A stretch of 64,000 nt of DNA from Photobacterium sanguinicancri (GCF_024346675.1 NZ_AP024850.1:3410001-3474000); one strand, 5' to 3'; numbered from the stretch's first letter, positions 37,101 through 46,691 are shown. The notes: generated from the sequence alone by a model not told the origin. Program-made: numbers and translations.

Positions 37101-37886
37101 TTACATTGATTGGCTAACAAACTTCAACATTTGGTCTGCACTTGAGACCACTTTGGCGTTCATTTCGTAAGCTCGTTGAGTGGTGATCATGTTCACCATT
37201 TCTTCAACCACACTCACGTTAGAGCCTTCTAGCGTAAACTGGCTAATCGCACCAATGCCGTCTTCACCGCCGACGCCTTCAATTGGAGCACCAGATGCAC
37301 CGCTCTCACGGAATAAGTTACCGCCCATCGCTTCAAGGCCCGATGGGTTAGTGAAGTTAGCTAAAGTGATTTGACCGATTTCTTGCTGTTCAGGCTCGCC
37401 TTGCACTTTGATCGACACCATGCCATCAGTACCAACACTCATGCCTGTCGCGTTTTCTGGGATCTCAATGTTTGGGATCATAGGTAGACCAGCGGCGTTA
37501 ACCAGTGCGCCTTCCGAGTTACGGTGAAACTGACCGTTACGGGTATATGCCGTGGTACCGTCGCTCAATTCAACTTGGAAGAAACCTGCGCCCATGATCG
37601 CCATGTCTGTGGCTTCTTGGGTATTTTGGTAGCTACCGGTTTTCATCAGCTTTTGAGTGCCAACCGTGCGTACACCATTACCCAACTGCAAACCACCTGG
37701 CGCTTCATTTTGCTGATCAACCATTGAACCTGGTTGCTTTTTCATTTGATAAAACAAATCTTCAAATACCGCGCGGTCTTGTTTAAAACCAACGGTATTT
37801 ACGTTTGCGAGGTTATTGGAAATAACCTGCATTTGGGTATCTTGCGCTGCAAGACCTGTTTTACTCACCCAAAGTGCTGGATGCAT
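37101..37886 (-). CDS. flgG: Lateral distal-rod protein FlgG
   Basis: Major distal rod subunit. The 261-residue product starts MHPALWVSKTGLAAQDTQMQVISNNLANVNTVGFKQDRAVFEDL, the classic FlgG N-terminus, and ends with the rod/hook-family helix (EEMVNMITTQRAYEMNAKVVSSADQML). GGAG lies eight bases before the ATG at 37886; a GTG two codons upstream is possible. Confidence 0.96.
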   Translation of the reverse strand: MHPALWVSKTGLAAQDTQMQVISNNLANVNTVGFKQDRAVFEDLFYQMKKQPGSMVDQQNEAPGGLQLGNGVRTVGTQKLMKTGSYQNTQEATDMAIMGAGFFQVELSDGTTAYTRNGQFHRNSEGALVNAAGLPMIPNIEIPENATGMSVGTDGMVSIKVQGEPEQQEIGQITLANFTNPSGLEAMGGNLFRESGASGAPIEGVGGEDGIGAISQFTLEGSNVSVVEEMVNMITTQRAYEMNAKVVSSADQMLKFVSQSM

Positions 37887-37979
37887 TGTCACTACTCCTG
37901 AATATATGCAGCGCCTTATCGGGCAAGACGCTGGAGAGATAAAAACCGAAACAAAAAACGATAGCTTAGCTAGGGTTCC

Positions 37980-38714
37980 TTAACTGCCACGCACTAAGCG
38001 ATTACCCGCCGTGGCCAGTTGTTCTGCGGTTTTCATCATTTTGACTTGAAGTTCGAAATTACGAGCAAGGGATATGTTATTCACTAACGCATCAATGGCA
38101 TTTACGTTGCTGCTTTCAAGGTAACCAGAAGCAACGGTCACGGTATCATCCGCCTCAGCTTGACCACCGCCGCCAACAACACGGAATAAACCATCTTCGC
38201 TTTTACGCAGTTGATTGTTTTCAGGCTTAACCAGCTTGAGTTGACCCACTTCTTGGATCAAACCGCCACCCTGCGGCACAATTGAAATAGTGCCATCTGA
38301 ACCAATACTTAGCTGCTCATACTCAGGGATAGAGATCGCGCCACCGGTGCCCATAACAGGCCGTTCACCCAACATTAGTTGGCCACCCGGACTTAACGTG
38401 AAGTTACCCGCACGGGTATAAGCTTCGTCATTTTCACCCGCTTCTACCGCAAAGAAACCTTCGCCACGAACCGAGACATCTAACGGGTTGTCAGTGTGTT
38501 GCAACGTGCCTGCTGAAAAATCAGAACCACCCGCACGCGCAGCGACTAAGGCGCGTGTGTCGTAGCCTTGGCCCTTCACTTTAATGCTGTCAGCCTGTTC
38601 GATATCGGTACGAAAACCCGTGGTATTCACGTTAGCGAGGTTATTCGCGTGTACCTGCTGCGCCATCATCACGCGGCTAGCGCCTGACATTGCAGTGAAC
38701 AATAATTTATCCAT
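37980..38714 (-). CDS. flgF: Lateral proximal-rod protein FlgF
   Basis: Proximal rod subunit of 244 residues. N-terminus MDKLLFTAMSGASRVMMAQQVHANNLANVNTTGFR and C-terminus LVNNISLARNFELQVKMMKTAEQLATAGNRL are of the FlgF type. It lies 13 bases after flgE in the operon. Confidence 0.95.
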   Translation of the reverse strand: MDKLLFTAMSGASRVMMAQQVHANNLANVNTTGFRTDIEQADSIKVKGQGYDTRALVAARAGGSDFSAGTLQHTDNPLDVSVRGEGFFAVEAGENDEAYTRAGNFTLSPGGQLMLGERPVMGTGGAISIPEYEQLSIGSDGTISIVPQGGGLIQEVGQLKLVKPENNQLRKSEDGLFRVVGGGGQAEADDTVTVASGYLESSNVNAIDALVNNISLARNFELQVKMMKTAEQLATAGNRLVRGS

Positions 38715-38727
38715 GCCGAACCTCGAC

Positions 38728-39984
38728 TTATAAGTTCTGGAATAGGATTTGAGTCATCTCTTGCGATACTTTGATGGTCTTCGCATTCGCTTGGTAGTTA
38801 CTTTGTGCTGACATTAACGACACCATTTCATTGGTTAGGTTAACGTTAGAGTTCTCGTACATACCGGTACGAAGTGCGCCCATTTGACCAGTACCCGGCG
38901 TACCAAGTAGCGGAGCACCAGAAGCAAAACTTTGGGTCCAGCGTGTGCCACCTGCTTGTTGCAAGCCTTCTTGGTTAGGGAAGCGAGCCATCAACACTTG
39001 GCCTTGCGCCTTGGTTTGGCCATTTGAATAACGCGCGTACACAGTACCGTCACCTTCAAAATACCAACCCGCAATTTGACCCGGTGCGTGACCGTCTGGT
39101 GCATTTTTATTAATCGAGAATTCGCTACCGTACTGGGTAGTATCAGTCAGCGTCATACCAACAGATTGAGCCGCAGCGCCATTGCTGAACACAAGATCAA
39201 CTGGCAGGGTGTCGATTTTCATCGTTGGCGGCGTGGTTGAATTGTCCATCGCTGGTGCGCCATTGACTGTGGCTAGTTTACCGTCGCTATCAAAACCCAT
39301 GGTATTGGTTTGGCCTTTCAGCACATCACCATCTAGCGCGTAATGCACTTTCCACTCATTACTGCTGGTTTTTACATAGTACTGGGTAACTTGGTGCTCA
39401 CTACCTAATGAGTCATACACCGTAGAAGTCACGCTAGAGGTAAACGTTGATGGGTCTTCTGGATCGAATTTGTCATCCGCTGAATTAGTCACGATGGCCG
39501 CGTTGGCATCAAGGTTAAGACCTTGCTGTACTTTAGTGGTGGTTTTCGCCGCCATGTCACCGGTATCAACGCGCAAATCAGTCACTGTACCCGTTTGGAT
39601 TTGACCTGACTCTGTCACGCCATAACCTTGTAAACGGTGACCATCACCCGACACCATGTAACCCTCGGTATCTAGGTTGAATACACCATTACGGGTAAAC
39701 ATTTGTTGGCCATTGTTTTGCACCATGAAGAAGCCTTCACCATTAATTGCCAAGTCACTATTACGACCTGTACTGGTGGTACCGCCAGAGGTAAAGCTTT
39801 GACGTACTTGTGCGACTTCAACACCGTTCATTTCACCGCCGCCAAACTGGGGTGCATACACATCTTGGAATTCAGTACGTGATGATTTAAAACCCACGGT
39901 ACCGACGTTCGCAATATTGTGGCTAATTGAGTTCATCTGCTCGGATGTTGCTCGCAAGCCACTTAGGCCAACACTGATTGACAT
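38728..39984 (-). CDS. flgE: Lateral hook protein FlgE
   Basis: Hook subunit. The 418-residue product has MSISVGLSGLRATSEQMNSISHNIANVGTVGFKSSRTEFQDVYA at the start, the FlgE D1/D2 core (LAINGEGFFMVQNNGQQMFTRNGVF; SSVTSTVYDSLGSEHQVTQYYVK) and a C-terminal helix (NLTNEMVSLMSAQSNYQANAKTIKVSQEM). Length is normal. Confidence 0.96.
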   Translation of the reverse strand: MSISVGLSGLRATSEQMNSISHNIANVGTVGFKSSRTEFQDVYAPQFGGGEMNGVEVAQVRQSFTSGGTTSTGRNSDLAINGEGFFMVQNNGQQMFTRNGVFNLDTEGYMVSGDGHRLQGYGVTESGQIQTGTVTDLRVDTGDMAAKTTTKVQQGLNLDANAAIVTNSADDKFDPEDPSTFTSSVTSTVYDSLGSEHQVTQYYVKTSSNEWKVHYALDGDVLKGQTNTMGFDSDGKLATVNGAPAMDNSTTPPTMKIDTLPVDLVFSNGAAAQSVGMTLTDTTQYGSEFSINKNAPDGHAPGQIAGWYFEGDGTVYARYSNGQTKAQGQVLMARFPNQEGLQQAGGTRWTQSFASGAPLLGTPGTGQMGALRTGMYENSNVNLTNEMVSLMSAQSNYQANAKTIKVSQEMTQILFQNL

Positions 39985-40016
39985 AAAAGAATCCTATCTA
40001 CATTAATTTTTATTAT

Positions 40017-40700
40017 TTACGCCGTAATTTCACGCATATCGAACATCGACATTTTGCCAACGCCCGCAAGACTTAATAACACCGCACCGCCATCGGCAGG
40101 GATGTTGACCGATTCAACCTCAGCCGCAATCATGATGTTTTGTTCCCATGCTTGCTCACCGCTTTCAGCAACCACTTTGAATGAGTAACTGCCTTTACCT
40201 AGGTCATCGCCATCGATTTCAAATTCAGCCATGCCTTTACCTTGTGCACCCAGCTTAATCTTGTCGACTTCTTTACCTTTATCGTCGTAGACCACCACAG
40301 TGGCACTATCAACTGGCTTGTCGAACTGAACGCGGCCATTGATTTTCTGACCTTCGGCCACATCAAGATCGCCTTTCACATCCATTAGCACTTTTTTACC
40401 AACTAGGTTGGTGGCCTGTAGCATTTCCAAATTGGTCATGCCGATGTTCATGTTCATCATGCCTTGCTTCACCCCTTCCAAACTGGAAACAGCAGACATC
40501 ATGCCCAATTGCGTCAAGTACTCGGTACCATCCGTCGGATTAAGTGGGTTCTGGTTTTGCACCTGTGCCACCATCATGGTCAAAAACTCATTGCTGGTTG
40601 GCGTCATATCTTTTTGGCCGTTACTGGTCACTTGTGGTTCAGCATTTTGCGTAGCTGCACGGTTGTACTGACCAGCAGTATTAATTTGCGGTAGGCTCAT
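40017..40700 (-). CDS. flgD: Lateral hook-cap protein FlgD
   Basis: Scaffold that caps the growing hook. The 227-residue product contains the conserved FlgD N-terminal block (SNEFLTMMVAQVQNQNPLNPTDGTEYLTQLGMMSAVSSLEGV, about residues 36-78) and a beta-rich FlgD Ig-like half. It lies between flgC and flgE. Confidence 0.94.
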   Translation of the reverse strand: MSLPQINTAGQYNRAATQNAEPQVTSNGQKDMTPTSNEFLTMMVAQVQNQNPLNPTDGTEYLTQLGMMSAVSSLEGVKQGMMNMNIGMTNLEMLQATNLVGKKVLMDVKGDLDVAEGQKINGRVQFDKPVDSATVVVYDDKGKEVDKIKLGAQGKGMAEFEIDGDDLGKGSYSFKVVAESGEQAWEQNIMIAAEVESVNIPADGGAVLLSLAGVGKMSMFDMREITA

Positions 40701-40711
40701 TGGTTATCCCC

Positions 40712-41131
40712 TTAGCTTGTTTGACCAAGACGAAGAATGCTTTGCTGCATACTGCGTGCTCGACTCATTACATCAACATTGGTTTCAAAACTGCGCGAAG
40801 CAGCCATCATGTCAGCCATTTCTTCAACCACATTGACGGTTGAATGGAAGACATACCCTTGTTTGTTTGCTTCAGGGTGATTCGGTTCGTAGCGACGACG
40901 CAGTGGTTCATCACTTTCAATAACGTCATCAATACGCACACGAGTGCCAGCATTAGGATCGTTCATATCAACCATGACGGAAGAAAATACTGGGCGCTTA
41001 GCGCGGTAGCCGTCACGTTCTGAACCAGACACGACATCGGCATTCGCAATGTTACTGGCGACCGTATTCAAACGAACGCTTTGCGCTGTCATTGCAGAGC
41101 CTGCAATGTCATAAATAGATGAAAAAGACAT
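40712..41131 (-). CDS. flgC: Lateral proximal-rod protein FlgC
   Basis: Proximal rod subunit of 139 residues. It starts MSFSSIYDIAGSAMTAQSVRLNTVASNIANADVVSG and ends with EEMADMMAASRSFETNVDVMSRARSMQQSILRLG, both characteristic of FlgC. It follows flgB after five bases. Confidence 0.95.
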   Translation of the reverse strand: MSFSSIYDIAGSAMTAQSVRLNTVASNIANADVVSGSERDGYRAKRPVFSSVMVDMNDPNAGTRVRIDDVIESDEPLRRRYEPNHPEANKQGYVFHSTVNVVEEMADMMAASRSFETNVDVMSRARSMQQSILRLGQTS

Positions 41132-41136
41132 AGAAA

Positions 41137-41511
41137 TTATTGCCCGTTAATGGCCTGCTTCAGACCGCGAATTTTCATATTCAAAAAAGTAAGGCTGGTT
41201 TCAAGATCCATTGCGTTACCCGCAAATTTTGCTTGTTCAACGCCCAGTTCAACGGTGTTGCCATCTTGTGCTGGCTGCTGTGGATTGCGATACAGTAATT
41301 CATGCGATTGCTGTGTCTGACGACGACCAAGATGCCGAGAACGCGCGTCACTCGCGACCTGGTTCATTGCGTCCTGAAAACTAATATCACGCGCTTTAAA
41401 ATTTGGCGTATCCGTATTGGCTAAGTTACTTGCCAGTACCTTTGCGCGTTGTGTTCGGAACTGCAATGTATTAGGGTGTACCCCTAACGCATCTTCGAAG
41501 TTGATTGCCAT
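41137..41511 (-). CDS. flgB: Lateral proximal-rod protein FlgB
   Basis: First rod subunit and first gene of the flgBCDEFGHIJKL operon. The 124-residue product (from ATG at 41511) has FEDALGVHPNTLQFRTQRAKVLASNLANTDTPNFKARDISFQDAM and the C-terminal EQAKFAGNAMDLETSLTFLNMKIRGLKQAING. A sigma-54 promoter lies just upstream. Confidence 0.94.
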   Translation of the reverse strand: MAINFEDALGVHPNTLQFRTQRAKVLASNLANTDTPNFKARDISFQDAMNQVASDARSRHLGRRQTQQSHELLYRNPQQPAQDGNTVELGVEQAKFAGNAMDLETSLTFLNMKIRGLKQAINGQ

Positions 41512-41547
41512 CTCACCCACCACCTATAAATTGAATATCAACTATAA

Positions 41548-41563
41548 AGCAATTTTCATGCCA
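41548..41563 (-). promoter_or_regulatory. Sigma-54 promoter of the flgB operon
   Basis: On the minus strand TGGCATGAAAATTGCT carries GG and GC ten bases apart in a nearly consensus -24/-12 sequence (TGGCAC-N5-TTGCA/T). It lies 37 bases before the flgB start. LafK, a sigma-54 activator encoded in the same block, is its expected regulator. Confidence 0.8.
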
Positions 41564-41585
41564 CCCATTTAAAGCCAACATATCA

Positions 41586-42356
41586 ATGCCTTACACAAAT
41601 AATAGTTACGTTGAGACCAATAAGCGGAAGTATGACTTCCGAGCGGAAATCCGCCCCGTGTTTCTCATGCTTGGTGTACTCGTTTCTGGTGGGATATTCA
41701 GCACGGAAGTCATTGCAAGCAAAGCGGATATATCAACCCAAGCTCATCAACAAATTCGCAGCTATTTATATCGTGATGTTGCCCGTTTTGCGGGGAGTAT
41801 TGGCAGTAATGATTTTCGCATCGATCTAGATAAATCAACCTTATCCGACTGTGATACCCCATTTGAAATTAGCCGAAATAAGGCACGTCCACCGACGGGA
41901 AAAGTCACACTCACGGTTGAATGCCACCATCCTAAATATTGGAAGTCACGCGTTAAAGCGGAAGTACGGGTTTACCAAAAAATCGTCGTCGCGAAACACA
42001 CCATTGAGCGTGATCAAGTGCTAACCGCCAATGATTTTAAACGCCGTCGTACCGACATTTCTTATGTGCGACAGGGATATTTTACGACCTTCAACGAGTT
42101 GGATAATCAAGTCAGTAAACGCAGGATTACGGTAGGGAAAATCATTAGCCCACGTATGGTGGAGTTTGCAAAATGGGTTGAGCGCCATCAAGAAGTGGTG
42201 ATCGAAGCAAGGATTGGGGGCATGGCGGCTAGAATGAAAGGCGTTGCGTTAGAATCGGGCAGTAAAGGGGAGCAAATAAAAGTGAAAAACAGCACATCCG
42301 ATAAAACAATTTTAGCGACGGTTGTTGGCCCCAAAAAAGTACAAACCCTGTTTTAA
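41586..42356 (+). CDS. flgA: Lateral P-ring assembly chaperone FlgA
   Basis: Periplasmic chaperone for P-ring formation. The 256-residue frame has a hydrophobic signal-like segment (about residues 26-44: FLMLGVLVSGGIFSTEVIAS) and a C-terminal SAF domain (VAKHTIERDQVLTANDFKRRRTD, VGKIISPRMVEF, VVIEARIGGMAARMKGVAL). The start is uncertain: the ATG at 41586 lacks a clear ribosome site, and two small hairpins (41625-41641 and 41643-41654) lie before alternative starts (GTG 41658, ATG 41667). It diverges from flgB. Confidence 0.88.
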   Translation: MPYTNNSYVETNKRKYDFRAEIRPVFLMLGVLVSGGIFSTEVIASKADISTQAHQQIRSYLYRDVARFAGSIGSNDFRIDLDKSTLSDCDTPFEISRNKARPPTGKVTLTVECHHPKYWKSRVKAEVRVYQKIVVAKHTIERDQVLTANDFKRRRTDISYVRQGYFTTFNELDNQVSKRRITVGKIISPRMVEFAKWVERHQEVVIEARIGGMAARMKGVALESGSKGEQIKVKNSTSDKTILATVVGPKKVQTLF

Positions 42357-42461
42357 GCTTCTTTTTAGGTTAGTTTTATAACAAAAGGTTAAAAAAGCAG
42401 TTAAGCTCTGTGACGGCTGGTCGCTGTATACCAATAACCCTACCACCCAGTGAGTACATTC

Positions 42462-42737
42462 ATGATTGGAAAAATTCACAACTCTGTATCGCTGCCTGTT
42501 AATGCAGACAACCGCTCACATGCGAGTAAAACAGCAAGCTCAACGATGACGAAGCAAGTCGAGTTAAGCAGTGAAGTACAGTCATTACAAAACGCGAAAG
42601 CCGATCTTCAAAACACCAGTGATGTTGATATGGATAAAGTCGCGAAAATGAAGCAATTACTGCAATCAGGTCAAGCGACAGTGGATCTTGATCAATTAGC
42701 AGGAACGATGGTTGATTATTACCAAGGCAATCAATAA
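42462..42737 (+). CDS. flgM: Anti-sigma-28 factor FlgM
   Basis: Binds the sigma-28 factor (here LafS) until the hook is complete and FlgM is exported. The 91-residue product has a disordered Ser/Asn-rich N-terminal half and the conserved sigma-binding C-terminus (VDMDKVAKMKQLLQSGQATVDLDQLAGTMVDYYQGN, about residues 55-90). Start ATG at 42462; a GTG 12 bases upstream is possible. Its TAA overlaps the flgN ATG. Confidence 0.9.
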   Translation: MIGKIHNSVSLPVNADNRSHASKTASSTMTKQVELSSEVQSLQNAKADLQNTSDVDMDKVAKMKQLLQSGQATVDLDQLAGTMVDYYQGNQ

Positions 42738-43171
42738 TGAGCGACACCAGTAGCTTGGTTAAAACCTTGCTCAATGAACTGAACCAAGATGTTGCCCACT
42801 ATCAACAATTAGTGGCTCAACTAAAGCAACAACATGTGCTGTTGGTTAATCGCGATAACCAAGCGCTGATCGGCCACAATCAACAGTTACAATCCTTGAT
42901 GGCATTGTTAAACCAGCACGCGACGAATCGCCATGCTATTTTAACCCGATTAGGCGTAACCGCAGATAATGACGGTATGCAGAAGCTATTGAAGAAACTG
43001 CCACAACAAGTGCAGCAAAAAGGCATGATGTTATGGCAAAAACTGTATGAGCAAACATTGGCCTGCCAAGACCTAAATAATACCAATGGGCGTTTATTAG
43101 CGCAGCAAAAGCAGTTGATTGATCGGTTACTCAAACCCGAGCAACAATACTGCTATGGCCCCGGCGAGTAA
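42737..43171 (+). CDS. flgN: FlgN-like export chaperone
   Basis: A 144-residue, helical, Gln-rich protein in the flgA-flgM-flgN position. FlgN is the cytoplasmic chaperone for FlgK and FlgL. It starts by TAATG overlap with flgM. Sequence conservation is modest; location and helical coiled pattern (LVAQLKQQHVLLVNRDNQALIGHNQQLQSLMALLNQH) give the call. It converges with fliJ. Confidence 0.85.
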   Translation: MSDTSSLVKTLLNELNQDVAHYQQLVAQLKQQHVLLVNRDNQALIGHNQQLQSLMALLNQHATNRHAILTRLGVTADNDGMQKLLKKLPQQVQQKGMMLWQKLYEQTLACQDLNNTNGRLLAQQKQLIDRLLKPEQQYCYGPGE

Positions 43172-43197
43172 TCGTACGCTACTCGCTGGTGGTAAAA

Positions 43198-43632
43198 TTA
43201 TGTTAATCGCTGGCGATAAAATTTGTTGGCAGAGAGTTCATCAAGGATCTTTTGCTGCTGACGTTCTTGCTTTAGCGCGATCTGATTTTGACGTTTCTCG
43301 ATGATCTTCTCCCCCATCCGCACTTGGCAATGCTGCTGTACCAAGCGTTCATTAGTGGTTCGCAATTCTACGGCTGACATCGCTAATTCATGACGCTGTA
43401 AATTAGTTAAATTATCCAGCTGATAACGAAAACGTCCGATCCCTTTTAGCATCAATGCCGATGCTTGCTGACCACCTTCAATACAGTACTCACCCGATAG
43501 GCTTTCAAGTAATTCTAATCGCTGTTGATGGGCTTGATGCTGGCTATTAATCTGACCGTATTCTTGTTGAATGGTATCAAATTGGCGCTGTTGCTGTTCC
43601 CGCCAATGTTGCAGCATTTTCACTCGTCGCAT
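43198..43632 (-). CDS. fliJ: Lateral export protein FliJ
   Basis: A 144-residue coiled-coil protein of the flagellar export ATPase complex (central stalk with FliI and FliH). The sequence is almost wholly helical and Gln/Arg-rich (QHWREQQQRQFDTIQQEYGQINSQHQAHQQRLELLE). The position directly after fliI at the end of the fliEFGHIJ group supports the call. Confidence 0.88.
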   Translation of the reverse strand: MRRVKMLQHWREQQQRQFDTIQQEYGQINSQHQAHQQRLELLESLSGEYCIEGGQQASALMLKGIGRFRYQLDNLTNLQRHELAMSAVELRTTNERLVQQHCQVRMGEKIIEKRQNQIALKQERQQQKILDELSANKFYRQRLT

Positions 43633-43642
43633 CAGAATTTCC

Positions 43643-44974
43643 TTACGTTAACTGCATCATGGCATGCTGTGTTTCTTCTAACATCACGCGCTCTTGCATG
43701 CCTTGCTGAAGAAACTGACAAATCGCAGGGTATTGCTGAACCGCTATATCAAGACTCGGATCTTGCCCCGGCTGATAACCACCTAATGCAATCAAGTCTT
43801 GGATTTGGCGATAACGCGCATAGCGTTGTTTAATTTGCTGGGCTTGTTTTAGCTGCTCAGGGCTCACCACTTGTGGCATCGCACGACTGATCGATTGCTC
43901 GATATCAATCGCAGGGTAATGCCCTTGTTCCGCTAATTCACGGTTCAACACTATGTGTCCATCCAAAATAGCGCGGGCGGCATCGGCGATAGGATCTTGT
44001 TGATCATCCCCTTCCGATAGCACGGTATAAAACGCAGTGATCGAGCCTCGCTCCGTCGCGCCATTTCCGGCACGCTCCACCAACTGCGGCAATAAGCTAA
44101 ATACCGAAGGCGGGTAACCTTTGGTCGCAGGCGGCTCACCCACCGCCAAGGCGATTTCACGCTGGGCTTGGGCGTAACGCGTCAGTGAATCCATCAGTAG
44201 TAAAACGTCATGGCCTTGATCACGGAAAAATTCAGCAATGCGGTGGCACAAAATCGATGCACGCAGGCGCATCAAAGGTGGATCATCCGCTGGTGAAGCA
44301 ATCACCACGGCATTTTTCATGCCTTCTGGACCCAAAGAGTGCTCGATGAATTCACGTACCTCACGGCCACGTTCACCAATCAAGCCAACCACTGTAATTT
44401 CAGCAGTGGTGTTACGGGTCATCATGCCTAACAGTACACTCTTACCGACACCACTCCCCGCGAACAAGCCCATCCGTTGACCTTTACCGACACTCAACAT
44501 ACCGTTGATGGCACGTACACCGACATCTAACTGCGTCGAAATAGGTAAACGCTGCAAAGGGTTGATGGTTTCACCTTGCAAGTTGATGCGCTGTTCACCA
44601 TGGATCGCTCCTTTTCCATCCAAGGGTTCACCCAACCCATTAAGCACACGGCCTAACATGCTGTAACCGACATCAATTTTACTGTCGCCATGCAAAGGTA
44701 AAACACGGCTGCCTGGGCGTAATCCTGTGGTATGACGGATAGGCATCAGTACCGATGCTTGACGGTCAAACCCCACCACTTCAGCTTCCACTAAGGTGCC
44801 GTGATCAGTTTCAATCATGCAGCGTTGACCGGTACATAAGCGGCAACCCACCGCTTCAAGGGTCAAACCCGCCATTCGGGTTAACCGCCCCCATGTGCGA
44901 GCAACAGGTACTTCTGGCACCTGTTCGACCGCAGAACTGAGGCGAGCATTCAGCTCTTGAAATAAATCACGCAT
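43643..44974 (-). CDS. fliI: Lateral flagellar export ATPase FliI
   Basis: Hexameric ATPase that energises flagellar type III export. The 443-residue product has Walker A (GLFAGSGVGKSVLLG, about residues 168-182), Walker B region (VLLLMDSLTRYAQAQREIALAVGEPPATKGYPPSVF) and the beta-subunit-like core. It overlaps the fliH end by eight bases. Confidence 0.97.
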   Translation of the reverse strand: MRDLFQELNARLSSAVEQVPEVPVARTWGRLTRMAGLTLEAVGCRLCTGQRCMIETDHGTLVEAEVVGFDRQASVLMPIRHTTGLRPGSRVLPLHGDSKIDVGYSMLGRVLNGLGEPLDGKGAIHGEQRINLQGETINPLQRLPISTQLDVGVRAINGMLSVGKGQRMGLFAGSGVGKSVLLGMMTRNTTAEITVVGLIGERGREVREFIEHSLGPEGMKNAVVIASPADDPPLMRLRASILCHRIAEFFRDQGHDVLLLMDSLTRYAQAQREIALAVGEPPATKGYPPSVFSLLPQLVERAGNGATERGSITAFYTVLSEGDDQQDPIADAARAILDGHIVLNRELAEQGHYPAIDIEQSISRAMPQVVSPEQLKQAQQIKQRYARYRQIQDLIALGGYQPGQDPSLDIAVQQYPAICQFLQQGMQERVMLEETQHAMMQLT

Positions 44975-45677
44975 CGCTTAGTAAACTATCTCGAATCGAA
45001 TCCATACAGGTTTCTAACCGCTCTTCACTATCAGCAAAAGCTTCTGACTCACTACTGGTCACGCGACAACTACCAATCGCCAACGTGTCGTCTGGCTGTA
45101 GTGTCCAACTTGCCACTTGCTCTGGCACCAACTCAACCAAACGCTGGCAATCTTGCGGGTTTAGATAAATCACTAAATCCGGTTTTTGCTCTGGCATTTG
45201 TGCGAGGGTTTCTTCAATCAAGTGCACCATCTGACCTGGCTTCAGTGTCAGTTCAGCACGGATCACTTGGCGCGCGACCTTCTGTACCAAGTCACAGATC
45301 ATTTCACTTTGCTGACGTACATGTTGCTGGAACACTTGCTGGATCTGCTGCATTAAATGATCAACCGATGCTGCAGTGCTCCCCATTTGTTGTTGAACCT
45401 GCGCAACACCTTCACGAACACCTTGTTGGCGACCTTGCTCTAATCCTTGCTCGTGTCCCGCTTGTAGCCCTTGCGCGACACCTTCTTGGTAACCCTGCTC
45501 ATGGCCTTTTTGCTGGCCATCTTGGAAGCCATTATGAAATTCATCTTGGTATGAGCCCGTTGTTTCATCACCAAACAAATCATCTTCTTCTGGCTGCATC
45601 AAGGGCGGAAAATGATAAGGCCGATATTGACCAAGCTGAGGATGCATAACATTGCTCGGCTGATTCTTTTTCATCAT
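44967..45677 (-). CDS. fliH: Lateral export regulator FliH
   Basis: Peripheral stalk and regulator of FliI. The 236-residue protein has a conspicuous run of GxxxG-type helix repeats (about residues 45-95: FQDGQQKGHEQGYQEGVAQG and continuing), typical of FliH, and a C-terminal globular domain with DLVQKVARQVIRAELTLKPGQMVHLIEETLAQMP. Confidence 0.93.
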   Translation of the reverse strand: MMKKNQPSNVMHPQLGQYRPYHFPPLMQPEEDDLFGDETTGSYQDEFHNGFQDGQQKGHEQGYQEGVAQGLQAGHEQGLEQGRQQGVREGVAQVQQQMGSTAASVDHLMQQIQQVFQQHVRQQSEMICDLVQKVARQVIRAELTLKPGQMVHLIEETLAQMPEQKPDLVIYLNPQDCQRLVELVPEQVASWTLQPDDTLAIGSCRVTSSESEAFADSEERLETCMDSIRDSLLSDA

Positions 45678-45683
45678 TTATCC

Positions 45684-46691
45684 CTATTCCACCACAGGTT
45701 CACTAAAGAGCTGCAATTCAATCTCACCAGCATCAGCCAGTTGGCGCAGTATTTGTACCAGCTGGTTACGTGCCTCTTCCACTGCGCTCACACGCACACG
45801 GCCTTTACCTTCCATCGCTTCACGCAAGTACTGGGCAGCACGTTTAGGCATAGTGGCAAATACTTTAGCCAGTAGCTCTTCATCGGCACCTTTAAGTGCG
45901 GTTGCGAGTAGATCTTGATCCACTTCTTCAACCAAGCGCTCAAGGGTATCTTCCGTTTGGCGAACCAAAATACTGAAGTTGTACATTTGCGATTCGAGCT
46001 GGGCGACTAACTCAGGGTCAATCTCTTTCAGCCCTGTCATGACTTTTAGGCTCTGATCACCTTGCAGACGATTAATGATGTCACCGGCTTTTTGAGTACC
46101 ATCAATCAGGGTGCTATTTTGCTGACCGACCTGCGATAAGAATTTCTCCAATAACACGTGCACTTCTTGCATCATGTCTGGGTGAATTTCTTTTAAGTTC
46201 GCTAAGCGATAGAGCAATTCATCAAGGTTATCTTGTGGCAGTTTCGCCAACAGCCCAGTTGCCACGTCAGGCTCAAGGTACGCTAAGAACACCGCTTGCA
46301 TCTGCGGGTGTTCACCTGAAATAAGTTCGGCTAATTTGGCTGGCTCTAACCACTGTAAACGCTGCAAGTTATGTTTCAGCGAGTCACCGTAAATCGCATC
46401 TAACAGCGGCTGAGACAATGACTGCCCCAGCGCTTTATTCAACGTACGTTCTAGGTAGCTACGAGAAGCACCTGAAATACCTGATTCACGTTTAAAATCT
46501 TGGAAGAAACGTTGGAACACACCTTCCGCTTGATCTTTTTTCACGGCCGGAATACTTGCCATAGCAATCGATAATTGGCGCACTTGCTCACGATCGAGTT
46601 GCTGCAATACGTTAGCTGCAGCTTCCTCCCCCATGCTTAGCAATAAAATTGCGGCTTGCTCGATGCCTTGGTTGTTATTATTCGTCTGCAT
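45684..46691 (-). CDS. fliG: Lateral motor switch protein FliG
   Basis: C-ring protein that contacts the stator and carries torque. The 335-residue product includes AAILLLSMGEEAAANVLQQLD at the N-terminus, the EHPQ motif (ISGEHPQMQAVFLAYL, about residues 122-137), and the C-terminal charged torque helix (FATMPKRAAQYLREAMEGKGRVRVSAVEEAR). It overlaps fliF by 14 bases. Confidence 0.96.
   Translation of the reverse strand: MQTNNNNQGIEQAAILLLSMGEEAAANVLQQLDREQVRQLSIAMASIPAVKKDQAEGVFQRFFQDFKRESGISGASRSYLERTLNKALGQSLSQPLLDAIYGDSLKHNLQRLQWLEPAKLAELISGEHPQMQAVFLAYLEPDVATGLLAKLPQDNLDELLYRLANLKEIHPDMMQEVHVLLEKFLSQVGQQNSTLIDGTQKAGDIINRLQGDQSLKVMTGLKEIDPELVAQLESQMYNFSILVRQTEDTLERLVEEVDQDLLATALKGADEELLAKVFATMPKRAAQYLREAMEGKGRVRVSAVEEARNQLVQILRQLADAGEIELQLFSEPVVE

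Noticed and set aside
45360..45560. Gln/Gly-rich repeats in fliH as a possible DNA repeat element
   Set aside because: These encode the GxxxG helix repeats normal for FliH proteins.
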